The notes: a model not told the origin generated them from the letters alone. Counted from the first letter of the stretch, positions 18,934-31,543 are shown. The stretch is DNA of 64,000 nt from Pseudomonas sp. PDM16 (GCF_014851865.1 NZ_JACVAM010000008.1:1-64000), one strand, 5' to 3'. A program made the numbers and translations.

Positions 18934-19449
18934 TTATTGCGGCTGTGGGTCCAGTGGTTCTGGGATGGGTACTGGAATTGGTTCAGCGGCATCCACCTCG
19001 TCCTGGATCTGTTCCAGCAGGGAGCCTGGTTTGGCCGGTTCTTCCGTCTGCTGCTGAGGCTGCTGGTTGACGCTGTTGTCGCTGCCTTCACCAAGAATTT
19101 CCTGGTCGCGGCTGACGCCTGGCATGAAGTCGCCGGCCAGGCCGATCAGTTGATCGTTGCCGTCGAATACCAGGCTGACTCGCTCCTGGTAGCGCTGACG
19201 GCCGCCCGGCTGAATGCTGTACAGATAATCCCAGCGCTTGGCATGAAAGGTATCGGTGATCAGCGGGTTGCCCATGATAAACCGCACTTGGCGTTGGGTC
19301 ATTCCGGGCTTCAACTGGTCTATCATGTCCTGCGTAACGACATTGCCCTGCTGGATGTCGATTTTATAAACCCCGGGAAACGAACAGCCGGCGAGTGCGA
19401 ACAGACCCACGAGGGTGAGGCTGGGCAGCAAGAGCTTGGTGTTTTGCAT
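18934..19449 (-). CDS. bamE: Outer membrane assembly lipoprotein BamE / OmlA (171 aa)
   Basis: A component of the BAM complex that inserts beta-barrel proteins into the outer membrane. The lipobox LFALAGC follows an N-terminal hydrophobic stretch. The SmpA/OmlA domain is seen in YKIDIQQGNVV, LKPGMTQRQVRFIMGNPL and WDYLYS. A Gln/Pro-rich extension follows, as in Pseudomonas OmlA. I chose MQNTK at 19449; an upstream in-frame ATG would spoil the signal peptide. It is divergent from fur. Confidence 0.95.
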   Translation of the reverse strand: MQNTKLLLPSLTLVGLFALAGCSFPGVYKIDIQQGNVVTQDMIDQLKPGMTQRQVRFIMGNPLITDTFHAKRWDYLYSIQPGGRQRYQERVSLVFDGNDQLIGLAGDFMPGVSRDQEILGEGSDNSVNQQPQQQTEEPAKPGSLLEQIQDEVDAAEPIPVPIPEPLDPQPQ

Positions 19450-19546
19450 CGGTGGGTGACTTCCACTATCTTGGCTGGGCAAATTAAACCCCGATCATAC
19501 CCGCATTAACGGGAGCTGCGAAGCAGCAACCACGAGAAAGCAGACC

Positions 19547-19957
19547 ATGGTTGAAAACAACGAACTGCGTAAAGCTGGCCTCAAGGTCACTCTGCCCCGC
19601 GTGAAGATTTTGCAAATGCTGGACTCGGCGACGTCCGGGCAGCGTCATATGAGTGCCGAGGATGTATACAAGGCCCTGATGGAGGCTGGTGAGGACGTTG
19701 GCTTGGCCACTGTCTACCGCGTGCTGACCCAGTTCGAAGCGGCTGGCTTGGTCGAGCGCCACAATTTCGATGGCGGTCATGCCGTGTTCGAGTTGGCCGA
19801 TGGCGGTCACCATGACCATATGGTCTGCGTGGATAGCGGCGAGGTGATCGAGTTCTTCGATCCGGAGATCGAGAAACTGCAGAAAGAAATCGTCAAACAG
19901 CACGGTTTCGAGCTGGTCGATCACAATCTGGTGCTGTACGTGCGCAAGAAGAAGTAA
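19547..19957 (+). CDS. fur: Ferric uptake regulator Fur (136 aa)
   Basis: An Fe(II)-responsive repressor of iron acquisition genes. The N-terminal winged helix (LKVTLPRVKILQML, DVGLATVYRVLTQFE) and the metal-binding dimer domain (HHDHMVCVDSGEVIEF) are present. Only one cysteine is seen, so the CxxC zinc site of E. coli Fur is missing, as in other Pseudomonas Fur proteins. Length is normal. The fur-bamE divergent arrangement is conserved in Pseudomonas. Confidence 0.97.
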   Translation: MVENNELRKAGLKVTLPRVKILQMLDSATSGQRHMSAEDVYKALMEAGEDVGLATVYRVLTQFEAAGLVERHNFDGGHAVFELADGGHHDHMVCVDSGEVIEFFDPEIEKLQKEIVKQHGFELVDHNLVLYVRKKK

Positions 19958-19979
19958 GCGCAGCCTGCACTGGATAAAG

Positions 19980-20005
19980 AAAGGCGCCCATGGGGCGCCT
20001 TTTTC
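19980..20005. terminator. Bidirectional terminator between fur and recN
   Basis: AAAGGCGCC / GGCGCCTTT with T- and A-runs, between convergent genes. Confidence 0.85.
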
Positions 20006-20016
20006 GTTGCAGCGAT

Positions 20017-21690
20017 TCAGGCTTGGGCCTTGGTGACCATCTTGCGGGCATGAGCCAGGGACTCCTCGGTGAGGTCGACGCCACCGAGCATGCGCGCGAT
20101 CTCTTCGACGCGGTCTTCCGGGGCCAGGTTGGCCACTGCCGTCTGAGTGCTGTCCTTGCCGCGCGCCTTGTGCACGAACAGGTGCTGGTGTCCCTGGGCA
20201 GCGACTTGCGGCAGATGGGTAACGGTCAGCACCTGGCCGCGCTCGCCGAGGCGGCGCAGCAACTGTCCGACCACTTCGGCGGTGGGCCCACCGATGCCGA
20301 CGTCGACTTCGTCGAACACCAGGGTCGGCACGCGTGAGGTCTGCGCGGTGATTACCTGGATGGCCAGGCTTATGCGTGACAGTTCGCCGCCCGAAGCGAC
20401 CTTGGCCAGCGACTTCATTGGTTGGCCCGGGTTGGCGCTGACCAGGAACTCCACCTGTTCCAGACCATATGGCTGCAGCTCTTCCGGATTGCCGGCCTGC
20501 AGCTGGATGCTGAAGCGGCCACCGGGCATGCCCAGAGTCTGCATCTCTACCTGCACGGCTTCGGCCAGACGATCAGCGGCCTGCTGGCGCAGGGCGCTCA
20601 GTTCGGCGGCCTTGTGCTGATAATGGCGTGCGTAGGCGGCCAGCTCTTCGCCAAGGCGTGCCACCGCCTCGTCGTCGGCATTGAGGCTTTCCAGTTCGCT
20701 CAGCAGGCGTTGCTGTAGCTCGGCTAGTTCGAAGGGCTGGACCCGGTGCTTGCGCGCCAGGCTGTAGATGGCGTCCAGGCGCTCTTCCAGCAATTGCTGG
20801 CGCTGCGGGTCGGCATCGAAATGATCGAGGAAGCGATTCAGCTCGCCGACGGCTTCTTCTACCTGGATCTGCGCGCTGGCGAGTAGGTTGGTCGCCTCGC
20901 CCAGGGCGCCGGGCTGGCTGCTGAAGGCGGTGAGACGGTTGAGGCTGGCGGTGAGGGCGGACAGCACGTTGCCGGCGTCGCTCTCACTGCACAGGTCGAG
21001 CACCTGACGGCAGGCGCCGAGCAACTGTTCGGCGTTGCTCAGGGTCTTGTGTTCCTGCTCCAGCTGTTCCAGTTCGTTGTCGCCCAGACCGAGATTTTCC
21101 AGCTCTTCCAACTGGTAGCTGAGCAGCTGGTGGCGGGCGCGCTGCTCGTCGCCAGTCGAGGACAGGCGCTGCAGCTCCTGGCGGGTCTGACGCCAGCGCT
21201 GGGCGGCAAGGTGAACCTGGCGCGCCAGCTCCTGGCTACCAGCGTATTCGTCGAGCAGGCGGCGATGGGTGTCCGGCTTGAGCAACGACTGGTGTTCGTG
21301 CTGGCTGTGGATGTCTATCAGCAGCTCGCCCAGGGCCTTGAGGTCACCGAGCGGGCAGGGCGCGCCGTTGATATAACCGCGCGAGCGGCCTTCGCCGGTG
21401 ATGACGCGGCGCAGGATGCACGGGCCGTCGTGGTCCAGATCACGTTCGGCCAGCCAGGCGCGGGCCTCGGCGATGTCTTCCAGGTCGAAGCTGGCGAGGA
21501 TGTCTGCCTTGTCGGCGCCGGGGCGGACCACGCCGCTGTCGGCGCGATCGCCAAGGGCCAGGCCGAGGGCATCGAGCATGATCGACTTGCCGGCGCCGGT
21601 TTCGCCGGTGATCACGGACATGCCTCGTTCCAGCTCAAGGTCCAGGTGTTCGACGATGGCGTAGTTGTGTACGGACAGGTGCACCAGCAT
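20017..21690 (-). CDS. recN: DNA repair protein RecN (557 aa)
   Basis: An SMC-like ATPase acting in double-strand break repair. Walker A is GETGAGKS near residue 30; a long coiled-coil middle follows; the C-terminal ABC signature SGGELSR and Walker B TLVFDEVDVG are present. Length is standard. The start at 21690 (MLVHLSVHNYAIVEHL) is family-typical and excludes an unrelated upstream extension. A LexA-type box lies 25 bases upstream, so the gene is probably SOS-induced. It is divergent from grpE. Confidence 0.96.
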   Translation of the reverse strand: MLVHLSVHNYAIVEHLDLELERGMSVITGETGAGKSIMLDALGLALGDRADSGVVRPGADKADILASFDLEDIAEARAWLAERDLDHDGPCILRRVITGEGRSRGYINGAPCPLGDLKALGELLIDIHSQHEHQSLLKPDTHRRLLDEYAGSQELARQVHLAAQRWRQTRQELQRLSSTGDEQRARHQLLSYQLEELENLGLGDNELEQLEQEHKTLSNAEQLLGACRQVLDLCSESDAGNVLSALTASLNRLTAFSSQPGALGEATNLLASAQIQVEEAVGELNRFLDHFDADPQRQQLLEERLDAIYSLARKHRVQPFELAELQQRLLSELESLNADDEAVARLGEELAAYARHYQHKAAELSALRQQAADRLAEAVQVEMQTLGMPGGRFSIQLQAGNPEELQPYGLEQVEFLVSANPGQPMKSLAKVASGGELSRISLAIQVITAQTSRVPTLVFDEVDVGIGGPTAEVVGQLLRRLGERGQVLTVTHLPQVAAQGHQHLFVHKARGKDSTQTAVANLAPEDRVEEIARMLGGVDLTEESLAHARKMVTKAQA

Positions 21691-21714
21691 GGAGAGCGCT
21701 CCCAAAAAATTTTG

Positions 21715-21730
21715 CTGGCTATTTATACAG
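21715..21730. promoter_or_regulatory. LexA (SOS) box of recN
   Basis: On the minus strand it reads CTGTATAAATAGCCAG, a CTG-N10-CAG site with the AT-rich spacer of gamma-proteobacterial LexA boxes. It lies just upstream of recN, a classic SOS gene. Confidence 0.82.
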
Positions 21731-21756
21731 TGTTTTGTTTTGTCCCGGCAATAACC

Positions 21757-21785
21757 CTTGAAACTGTGCGACCGGCCCCCATATA
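21757..21785 (+). promoter_or_regulatory. RpoH (sigma-32) heat-shock promoter of grpE-dnaK-dnaJ
   Basis: CTTGAAA, a 13-base spacer, then CCCCATATA. This is almost the exact sigma-32 consensus, 54 bases upstream of grpE. It should drive the chaperone genes during heat shock. Confidence 0.9.
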
Positions 21786-21838
21786 GGCGGCAAGAAGCGC
21801 GGGCCACGACCCGCTGACGTTATAGACAGGAGGAACCA

Positions 21839-22405
21839 ATGGCAGACGAACAGAACCTGGATACCAACCCGGAAGAGCAACTGGCGCCCGAAGTGGCTGC
21901 CGGCGACGAGCTGGCTGCCCGCGTGCAGAGCCTCGAAGAGCAGCTGGCCGCGGCCCAGGATCAGTCCCTGCGAGTGGCTGCCGACCTGCAGAACGTACGC
22001 CGCCGCGCCGAGCAGGATGTGGAGAAGGCGCACAAGTTCGCCCTGGAAAAATTCGCCAACGACCTGCTGCCGGTAGTCGATAGCCTGGAGCGCGGTCTGG
22101 AGATGACCAGTGCCGCCGATGAGGCGAGCAAAGCCATGCGCGAAGGCATGGAGCTAACTCTCAAGCTGTTCCACGACACCCTCAAGCGCTACCAGCTGGA
22201 AGCGGTCGACCCGCACGGCTCGCCGTTCAATCCTGAGCACCACCAGGCCATGGCTATGGAAGAGAGTACCCACGTCGAGCCGAACACCGTGCTCAAGGTG
22301 TTCCAGAAGGGCTACCTGCTTAACGGTCGTTTGCTGCGCCCAGCCATGGTCGTGGTCAGCAAGGCACCTACCGCGGCGCCGCCCTCCATCGACGAGCAGG
22401 CTTGA
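21839..22405 (+). CDS. grpE: Nucleotide exchange factor GrpE (188 aa)
   Basis: It releases ADP from DnaK. An acidic N-terminal coiled coil (about 15-75, with LRVAADLQNVRRRAEQD) is followed by the compact beta domain (YQLEAVDPHGSPFNPEHHQAM, VFQKGYLLNGRLLRPAMV). Length is normal and AGGAGG precedes the ATG. First gene of the heat-shock cluster. Confidence 0.97.
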   Translation: MADEQNLDTNPEEQLAPEVAAGDELAARVQSLEEQLAAAQDQSLRVAADLQNVRRRAEQDVEKAHKFALEKFANDLLPVVDSLERGLEMTSAADEASKAMREGMELTLKLFHDTLKRYQLEAVDPHGSPFNPEHHQAMAMEESTHVEPNTVLKVFQKGYLLNGRLLRPAMVVVSKAPTAAPPSIDEQA

Positions 22406-22508
22406 AATCCAACGGGCCGGCCCCATCTGTTACAGCAAGCGAATTCATAGCTGACGCGGCGGGCAATCACAGGCCGCGGTTAACGACAAAGTTTCGGAGA
22501 GTTTGAGC

Positions 22509-24425
22509 ATGGGCAAAATCATCGGTATCGACCTGGGGACCACCAACTCCTGCGTCGCCATTCTGGAAAACGGTAACGTCAAGGTCATCGAGAACGCTGA
22601 AGGCGCGCGTACCACGCCGTCGATCATCGCGTACGCCAACGATGGCGAGATCCTGGTCGGCCAGTCCGCCAAGCGTCAGGCCGTGACCAACCCGCACAAC
22701 ACCCTGTACGCAGTAAAGCGCCTGATCGGCCGCCGCTTCGACGAAGACGTCGTGCAGAAAGACATCAAGATGGTGCCGTACAAGATCGCCAAGGCCGACA
22801 ACGGTGACGCCTGGGTCGAAGTGAACGGCCAGAAAATGGCGCCGCCGCAGATCTCCGCGGAAGTGCTGAAGAAGATGAAGAAGACCGCCGAAGACTACCT
22901 CGGCGAGCCAGTGACCGAAGCGGTTATCACCGTTCCGGCCTACTTCAACGACAGTCAGCGCCAGGCTACCAAGGACGCCGGCCGTATCGCCGGTCTCGAG
23001 GTCAAACGCATCATCAACGAGCCGACCGCGGCTGCGCTGGCCTATGGCATGGACAAGGGCAAGGGCGACCACACCGTGATCGTCTATGACCTGGGTGGCG
23101 GTACCTTCGACGTGTCGGTGATCGAGATCGCCGAAGTCGACGGCGAGCACCAGTTCGAAGTACTGGCCACCAACGGTGACACCTTCCTCGGTGGTGAGGA
23201 CTTCGACATTCGCCTGATCGACTACCTCGTCGACGAATTCAAGAAAGAGTCCGGTATCGACCTGAAAGGCGATCCGCTGGCCATGCAGCGCCTGAAGGAA
23301 GCTGCCGAGAAGGCCAAGATCGAGCTGTCGTCCGCTCAGCAGACCGATGTCAACCTGCCGTACATCACTGCAGACGCGACGGGGCCGAAGCACCTCAACG
23401 TGAAGATTTCCCGCGCCAAGCTGGAAGCCCTGGTCGAAGACCTGGTCACCCGTACCATTGAGCCGTGCCGCATTGCCCTGAAAGACTCCGGTCTAGACGT
23501 TGGCAGCATCGACGAAGTGATCCTGGTCGGCGGTCAGACCCGCATGCCGCTGGTGCAGCAGAAGGTTGCCGAGTTCTTCGGCAAGGACGCGCGCAAGGAC
23601 GTCAACCCGGACGAGGCTGTAGCCATCGGTGCCGCGATTCAGGGCGCCGTGCTGGCCGGTGACGTGAAAGACGTACTGCTGCTCGACGTGTCCCCGCTGA
23701 CCCTGGGTATCGAAACCATGGGCGGCGTGATGACCGCGCTGATCGAGAAGAACACCACCATCCCGACCAAGAAGTCGCAGGTGTTCTCCACCGCCGACGA
23801 CAACCAGAGTGCTGTGACCATTCACGTGCTGCAGGGCGAGCGTAAGCAGGCTGGTCAGAACAAGTCGCTGGGCAAGTTCGATCTGGCTGAGATCCCGCCG
23901 GCTCCGCGCGGTGTGCCGCAGATCGAAGTGACCTTCGACATCGACGCCAACGGCATCCTGCACGTCGGTGCCAAAGACAAGGCCACTGGCAAACAGCAGT
24001 CCATCGTGATCAAGGCCAACTCCGGTCTGTCCGATGACGAGATCGAGCGCATGGTGCGCGACGCCGAGGCCAACGCCGAGGAAGACCGCAAGTTCGAGGA
24101 GCTGGCAGCCGCCCGCAACCAGGGCGACGGTCTGGTTCACGCCACGCGCAAGATGATCACCGAAGCCGGCGACAAGGCGACTGCCGACGAGAAAGCGGCC
24201 ATCGAGAAAGCCATCGGCGAACTGGAAGTTGCTCTGAAAGGCGATGATAAGGCTGATATCGAGGCCAAGATCAACGCCTTGTCCGAAGCCACCACCCCGC
24301 TGGCGCAGAAGATGTACGCCGAGCAGCCACAGCCGGGCGCTGCCGCCCAGGCGGCGGATGACGTCAAGGACGCCGGTGACGACGTGGTCGACGCCGAGTT
24401 CGAAGAGGTCAAGGACAACAAGTAA
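22509..24425 (+). CDS. dnaK: Chaperone DnaK (Hsp70, 638 aa)
   Basis: An ATP-driven folding chaperone. The nucleotide-binding domain carries the three Hsp70 signatures IDLGTTNS, VYDLGGGTFDVS and VILVGGQTRMPLVQ. It is followed by the substrate domain and an acidic tail ending DAEFEEVKDNK. Length is standard. I prefer ATG 22509; a TTG two codons upstream is possible. Confidence 0.98.
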   Translation: MGKIIGIDLGTTNSCVAILENGNVKVIENAEGARTTPSIIAYANDGEILVGQSAKRQAVTNPHNTLYAVKRLIGRRFDEDVVQKDIKMVPYKIAKADNGDAWVEVNGQKMAPPQISAEVLKKMKKTAEDYLGEPVTEAVITVPAYFNDSQRQATKDAGRIAGLEVKRIINEPTAAALAYGMDKGKGDHTVIVYDLGGGTFDVSVIEIAEVDGEHQFEVLATNGDTFLGGEDFDIRLIDYLVDEFKKESGIDLKGDPLAMQRLKEAAEKAKIELSSAQQTDVNLPYITADATGPKHLNVKISRAKLEALVEDLVTRTIEPCRIALKDSGLDVGSIDEVILVGGQTRMPLVQQKVAEFFGKDARKDVNPDEAVAIGAAIQGAVLAGDVKDVLLLDVSPLTLGIETMGGVMTALIEKNTTIPTKKSQVFSTADDNQSAVTIHVLQGERKQAGQNKSLGKFDLAEIPPAPRGVPQIEVTFDIDANGILHVGAKDKATGKQQSIVIKANSGLSDDEIERMVRDAEANAEEDRKFEELAAARNQGDGLVHATRKMITEAGDKATADEKAAIEKAIGELEVALKGDDKADIEAKINALSEATTPLAQKMYAEQPQPGAAAQAADDVKDAGDDVVDAEFEEVKDNK

Positions 24426-24545
24426 GCTACGGCTTGCTTCCGTTCCAGCCTGCCGGAGCCTGGCTTCGGCAGGTGCGATTCACCGCGCGGGGGCATGCTC
24501 CCGCGTTGGTGCGTCTGGGGCAGACGAATTTAAAGGTGTAGATGT

Positions 24546-25676
24546 ATGGCCAAACGTGACTATTACGAAGTGCTCGGTGTGGAGCGCGGTGCCAGCGAAG
24601 CGGACCTGAAGAAGGCCTACCGCCGCCTGGCGATGAAGCACCACCCTGACCGCAATCCGGACGACAAGGCCGCGGAAGAGAAATTCAAGGAGGCCAACGA
24701 GGCTTACGAGATTCTCTCCGATGCGGGCAAGCGCTCGGCCTACGACCAGTACGGTCATGCCGGTGTCGATCCGCAGATGGGGGGCGGTGGTGGCTTCGGT
24801 GCCGGCGGAGCGAACTTCTCCGACATCTTCGGCGATGTGTTCAGCGACTTCTTCGGTGGTGGCGGTCGTGGCGGGCAGCGTGGCGGCGCTCAGCGCGGCT
24901 CTGATCTGCGTTATACCCTGGAGCTGGATCTAGAAGAGGCGGTGCGCGGTACCACCGTGACCATCCGCGTGCCGACCCTGGTCGGCTGCAAAACCTGCGA
25001 TGGCAGTGGCGCCAAGAAGGGTACCAGTCCGGTGACCTGTACCACCTGCGGCGGCATCGGCCAGGTGCGCATGCAGCAGGGCTTCTTCTCGGTGCAGCAG
25101 ACCTGTCCGCGCTGCCACGGCAGCGGGAAGATGATCACCGATCCCTGTGGCAGCTGCCACGGCCAGGGTCGTGTGGAGGAAAGCAAGACCCTGTCGGTCA
25201 AGGTGCCGGCGGGCGTCGATACCGGCGACCGTATTCGCCTGTCCGGCGAGGGCGAGGCAGGCTCCCATGGCGGGCCGGCTGGCGACCTCTATGTGGTGGT
25301 CAACGTGCGCGAGCACCCGATCTTCCAGCGCGACGGCAAGCACCTGTACTGCGAGGTGCCGATCAGCTTCGCCGACGCGGCGCTGGGTGGCGAGCTGGAA
25401 GTGCCGACCCTGGATGGCCGGGTCAAGCTGAAGATTCCGGAAGGTACCCAGACCGGCAAGTTGTTCCGCCTGCGTGGCAAGGGCGTGGCCCCGGTGCGCG
25501 GCGGCGGTGCCGGCGACCTGATGTGTCGGGTGGCGGTGGAAACGCCGGTCAACCTGGACAAGCGTCAGCGCGAGCTGCTGGAGGAATTCCGCAAGTCGCT
25601 GGAAGGTGACAGTTCCCACTCGCCCAAGGCCAGCGGTTGGTTCGATGGCATGAAGCGCTTCTTCGGCGACATCTAA
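24546..25676 (+). CDS. dnaJ: Co-chaperone DnaJ (Hsp40, 376 aa)
   Basis: The J domain (1-70) has the HPD motif in KHHPDRNP. Then come a Gly/Phe-rich linker, four zinc-finger CxxCxGxG repeats (starting CKTCDGSG, CTTCGGIG, CPRCHGSG, CGSCHGQG) and the C-terminal substrate domain. Two GC-rich hairpins (24449-24473 and 24486-24505) lie between dnaK and dnaJ and may lower dnaJ expression relative to dnaK. Confidence 0.98.
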   Translation: MAKRDYYEVLGVERGASEADLKKAYRRLAMKHHPDRNPDDKAAEEKFKEANEAYEILSDAGKRSAYDQYGHAGVDPQMGGGGGFGAGGANFSDIFGDVFSDFFGGGGRGGQRGGAQRGSDLRYTLELDLEEAVRGTTVTIRVPTLVGCKTCDGSGAKKGTSPVTCTTCGGIGQVRMQQGFFSVQQTCPRCHGSGKMITDPCGSCHGQGRVEESKTLSVKVPAGVDTGDRIRLSGEGEAGSHGGPAGDLYVVVNVREHPIFQRDGKHLYCEVPISFADAALGGELEVPTLDGRVKLKIPEGTQTGKLFRLRGKGVAPVRGGGAGDLMCRVAVETPVNLDKRQRELLEEFRKSLEGDSSHSPKASGWFDGMKRFFGDI

Positions 25677-25686
25677 GGAATCGGCT

Positions 25687-26490
25687 ATGCGACGTATTGC
25701 AGTGATGGGCGCCGCCGGGCGCATGGGTAAGATCCTCATCGAGGCGATCAGCCAGGCGGAAGGCGCGCAGCTGACCGCCGCCGTCGATCGTCCGGACAGC
25801 AGCCTGATCGGCGCCGATGCCGGTGAGTTGGCGGCGCTGGGCAAGATCGGCGTGACCCTGGCGGGTGATCTGAATGCCGTGCTGGATCAGTTCGATGTGC
25901 TGATCGACTTCACGCACCCTTCGGTGACCCTGAAAAACCTGGAAATCTGCCGTCAGGCGGGCAAGGCCATGGTCATCGGCACCACCGGTTTCTCCCCAGA
26001 GGAGAAGCAGTTGCTGAGCGAGGCGGCCAAGCAGATCCCGATCGTCTTCGCTGCGAACTACAGCGTTGGCGTCAATCTCTGCCTGAAGCTGCTGGATACC
26101 GCCGCCCGCGTGCTGGGTGGCGATGTCGATATCGAGATCATCGAGGCGCACCACCGGCACAAGGTCGACGCGCCGTCCGGCACCGCGCTGCGCATGGGCG
26201 AGGTGGTGGCGAGCGCCCTGGGTCGTGATCTGCAGAAGGTCGCGGTCTATGGTCGTGAAGGCCAGACTGGCGCCCGCGAGCGCGAGACCATTGGTTTCGC
26301 CACCGTGCGTGCCGGTGATGTGGTCGGCGATCACACCGTGCTGTTCGCCGCCGACGGCGAGCGCGTGGAGATCACCCACAAGGCCTCCAGTCGCATGACC
26401 TTCGCCAAGGGTGCGGTGCGTGCGGCGCTCTGGCTGCAGGCACAGTCGGCCGGTCTTTATGACATGCAGGATGTGTTGGGACTTAACTGA
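25687..26490 (+). CDS. dapB: 4-hydroxy-tetrahydrodipicolinate reductase (267 aa)
   Basis: The NAD(P)H-dependent second committed step of the DAP/lysine pathway, feeding peptidoglycan and lysine synthesis. The Rossmann motif is AVMGAAGRMGK. The catalytic segment is EAHHRHKVDAPSGTA, with the His and Lys pair present. It begins 10 bases after dnaJ, so it is probably co-transcribed. A CGGTCCA/TGGACCG inverted repeat follows near 26501-26521. Confidence 0.96.
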   Translation: MRRIAVMGAAGRMGKILIEAISQAEGAQLTAAVDRPDSSLIGADAGELAALGKIGVTLAGDLNAVLDQFDVLIDFTHPSVTLKNLEICRQAGKAMVIGTTGFSPEEKQLLSEAAKQIPIVFAANYSVGVNLCLKLLDTAARVLGGDVDIEIIEAHHRHKVDAPSGTALRMGEVVASALGRDLQKVAVYGREGQTGARERETIGFATVRAGDVVGDHTVLFAADGERVEITHKASSRMTFAKGAVRAALWLQAQSAGLYDMQDVLGLN

Positions 26491-26580
26491 AATGCCTGAG
26501 CGGTCCATGCAAGCTGTGGACCGAAAAGGGCTTTTCCTGTAAGCTTCCCGCTTTAGTGTGTCCACTAAAAGTAACGCAGA

Positions 26581-26664
26581 ATGAATCAGATAAAGAAGCG
26601 GGGTGACGGTCAATACGTCATCCCGCTTTTTTACAACCTGCGTTTGTGCAAGTTCCAGATCTAA
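26581..26664 (+). CDS. Putative carA leader peptide (27 aa)
   Basis: A short ORF beginning MNQIKKRGDGQYVIPLFYNL and ending 11 bases before the carA start. It is read straight through a rho-independent terminator (26598-26632). The ribosome binding site is weak. From memory, P. aeruginosa carAB is controlled by attenuation through a short leader peptide in response to pyrimidines and arginine; this ORF is the candidate here, though longer than the 18 residues I recall. Confidence 0.55.
   Translation: MNQIKKRGDGQYVIPLFYNLRLCKFQI
26598..26632 (+). promoter_or_regulatory. Transcription attenuator upstream of carA
   Basis: GCGGGGTGACG pairs with CGTCATCCCGC (one G-U), with a 7-base loop, followed by six T. 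It lies 44 bases before the carA start, which makes it an attenuator rather than a terminator for dapB only. Translation of the overlapping leader ORF would melt it. Confidence 0.75.
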
Positions 26665-26675
26665 GGGAGGTCTTC

Positions 26676-27812
26676 TTGACTAAGCCAGCCATACTCGCCC
26701 TTGCCGACGGCAGCATTTTCCGCGGTGAAGCAATCGGGGCCGACGGCCATACCATCGGTGAAGTGGTGTTCAACACCGCCATGACCGGCTATCAGGAAAT
26801 CCTCACCGATCCTTCCTATGCCCAGCAGATTGTTACCCTGACCTACCCGCACATCGGCAACACCGGCACCACGCCGGAAGACGCCGAATCCAACCGCGTG
26901 TGGGCCGCCGGCCTGATCATTCGCGACCTGCCGCTGATCTCCAGCAACTGGCGCGACAAGCAGCCGCTGGACGAGTACCTGAAAGAAAACGGTACCGTCG
27001 CCATCGCCGGCATCGACACCCGTCGTCTGACCCGCATCCTGCGCGAGAAGGGTTCGCAGAATGGTTGCATCCTGGCTGGCGAAGATGCCACCGAGGAAAA
27101 AGCCCTGGAACTGGCGCGCAGCTTCCCTGGCCTGAAAGGCATGGACCTGGCCAAGGTGGTCAGCTGCACCGAGCGCTACGAGTGGCGCACCAGTGTGTGG
27201 AACCTGAAGAGTGACAGCCACCCGGAAATCGCTGCCAGCGAGCTGCCTTACCACGTGGTCGCCTACGACTACGGGGTCAAGACCAACATCCTGCGCATGC
27301 TGGTCGAGCGCGGCTGCCGCCTGACCGTGGTGCCGGCGCAGACCCCGGCCAAGGACGTGCTGGCACTGAACCCGGACGGTGTGTTCCTCTCCAACGGCCC
27401 TGGCGACCCCGAGCCGTGCGACTACGCGATCGCTGCGATCAAGGAAGTGCTGCAGACCGAGATTCCGGTGTTTGGTATCTGCCTCGGCCACCAGCTGCTG
27501 GCCCTGGCCTCCGGCGCCAAGACCGTGAAGATGGGCACCGGTCACCACGGCGCCAACCACCCGGTGCAGGACCTCGACAGCGGCGTGGTGATGATCACCA
27601 GCCAGAACCACGGTTTCGCCGTGGACGAGCCGAGCCTGCCGGCCAACCTGCGCGCCACCCACAAGTCGCTGTTCGACGGCACTCTGCAGGGTATCGAGCG
27701 TACCGACAAGGACGCCTTCAGCTTCCAGGGTCACCCGGAAGCGAGCCCAGGCCCGCACGACGTCGCCCCGTTGTTCGACCGCTTCATCGAAGCCATGGCC
27801 AAGCGCCGCTAA
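26676..27812 (+). CDS. carA: Carbamoyl phosphate synthase small subunit (378 aa)
   Basis: The glutamine amidotransferase that feeds ammonia to CarB for arginine and pyrimidine synthesis. The class I glutaminase domain is C-terminal with the nucleophile Cys in FGICLGHQ and the His-Glu pair in GHPEASPGPHD. The start is TTG at 26676, preceded by GGGAGG at good spacing and giving the family N-terminus TKPAILALADG. It is followed 36 bases later by carB. Confidence 0.97.
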   Translation: MTKPAILALADGSIFRGEAIGADGHTIGEVVFNTAMTGYQEILTDPSYAQQIVTLTYPHIGNTGTTPEDAESNRVWAAGLIIRDLPLISSNWRDKQPLDEYLKENGTVAIAGIDTRRLTRILREKGSQNGCILAGEDATEEKALELARSFPGLKGMDLAKVVSCTERYEWRTSVWNLKSDSHPEIAASELPYHVVAYDYGVKTNILRMLVERGCRLTVVPAQTPAKDVLALNPDGVFLSNGPGDPEPCDYAIAAIKEVLQTEIPVFGICLGHQLLALASGAKTVKMGTGHHGANHPVQDLDSGVVMITSQNHGFAVDEPSLPANLRATHKSLFDGTLQGIERTDKDAFSFQGHPEASPGPHDVAPLFDRFIEAMAKRR

Positions 27813-27848
27813 GCCACGCCGACTGACCCAAGGATTCGAGTAAGAACC

Positions 27849-31066
<3,218 letters not shown>

Positions 31067-31070
<4 letters not shown>

Positions 31071-31543
31071 ACAAGTACCCCATGACCGTCCAGGGCGCTC
31101 GCGCCCTGGAGGAAGAATTGGCGCACCTGACCAAGGTGGTGCGTCCCAAGCTCAGCCAGGATATCGGTGAAGCGCGCGAGTTGGGCGACCTCAAGGAAAA
31201 CGCCGAATACCATGCCGCCCGCGAACAGCAGGGCATGGTCGAGGCGCGCATCCGCGACATCGAAGGCCGCCTGCAGCATGCAGTGGTGATCGACGTCACC
31301 ACTATCGCCCACACCGGTAAGGTGATCTTCGGCACCACCGTCGACATTGCCAACTGCGATACCGACGAGACGGTGACCTATCAGATCGTTGGCGAGGATG
31401 AGGCCGACATCAAGATTGGCAAACTGTCGGTCAGCTCGCCCATTGCCCGCGCCCTGGTGGGTAAGGAAGAGGGCGACGTGGTGGCGGTGAAGACCCCTAG
31501 CGGCCTGGTCGAGTACGAGATTGTTGAAGTCCGTCATATTTGA
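31067..31543 (+). CDS. greA: Transcript cleavage factor GreA (158 aa)
   Basis: It rescues backtracked RNA polymerase. The N-terminal coiled coil carries the acidic tip (ARELGDLKENAEYHAAREQQ), followed by the FKBP-like C-terminal domain (VGEDEADIKIGKLSVSSPIARAL). Length is standard. It is translationally coupled to carB. Confidence 0.97.
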
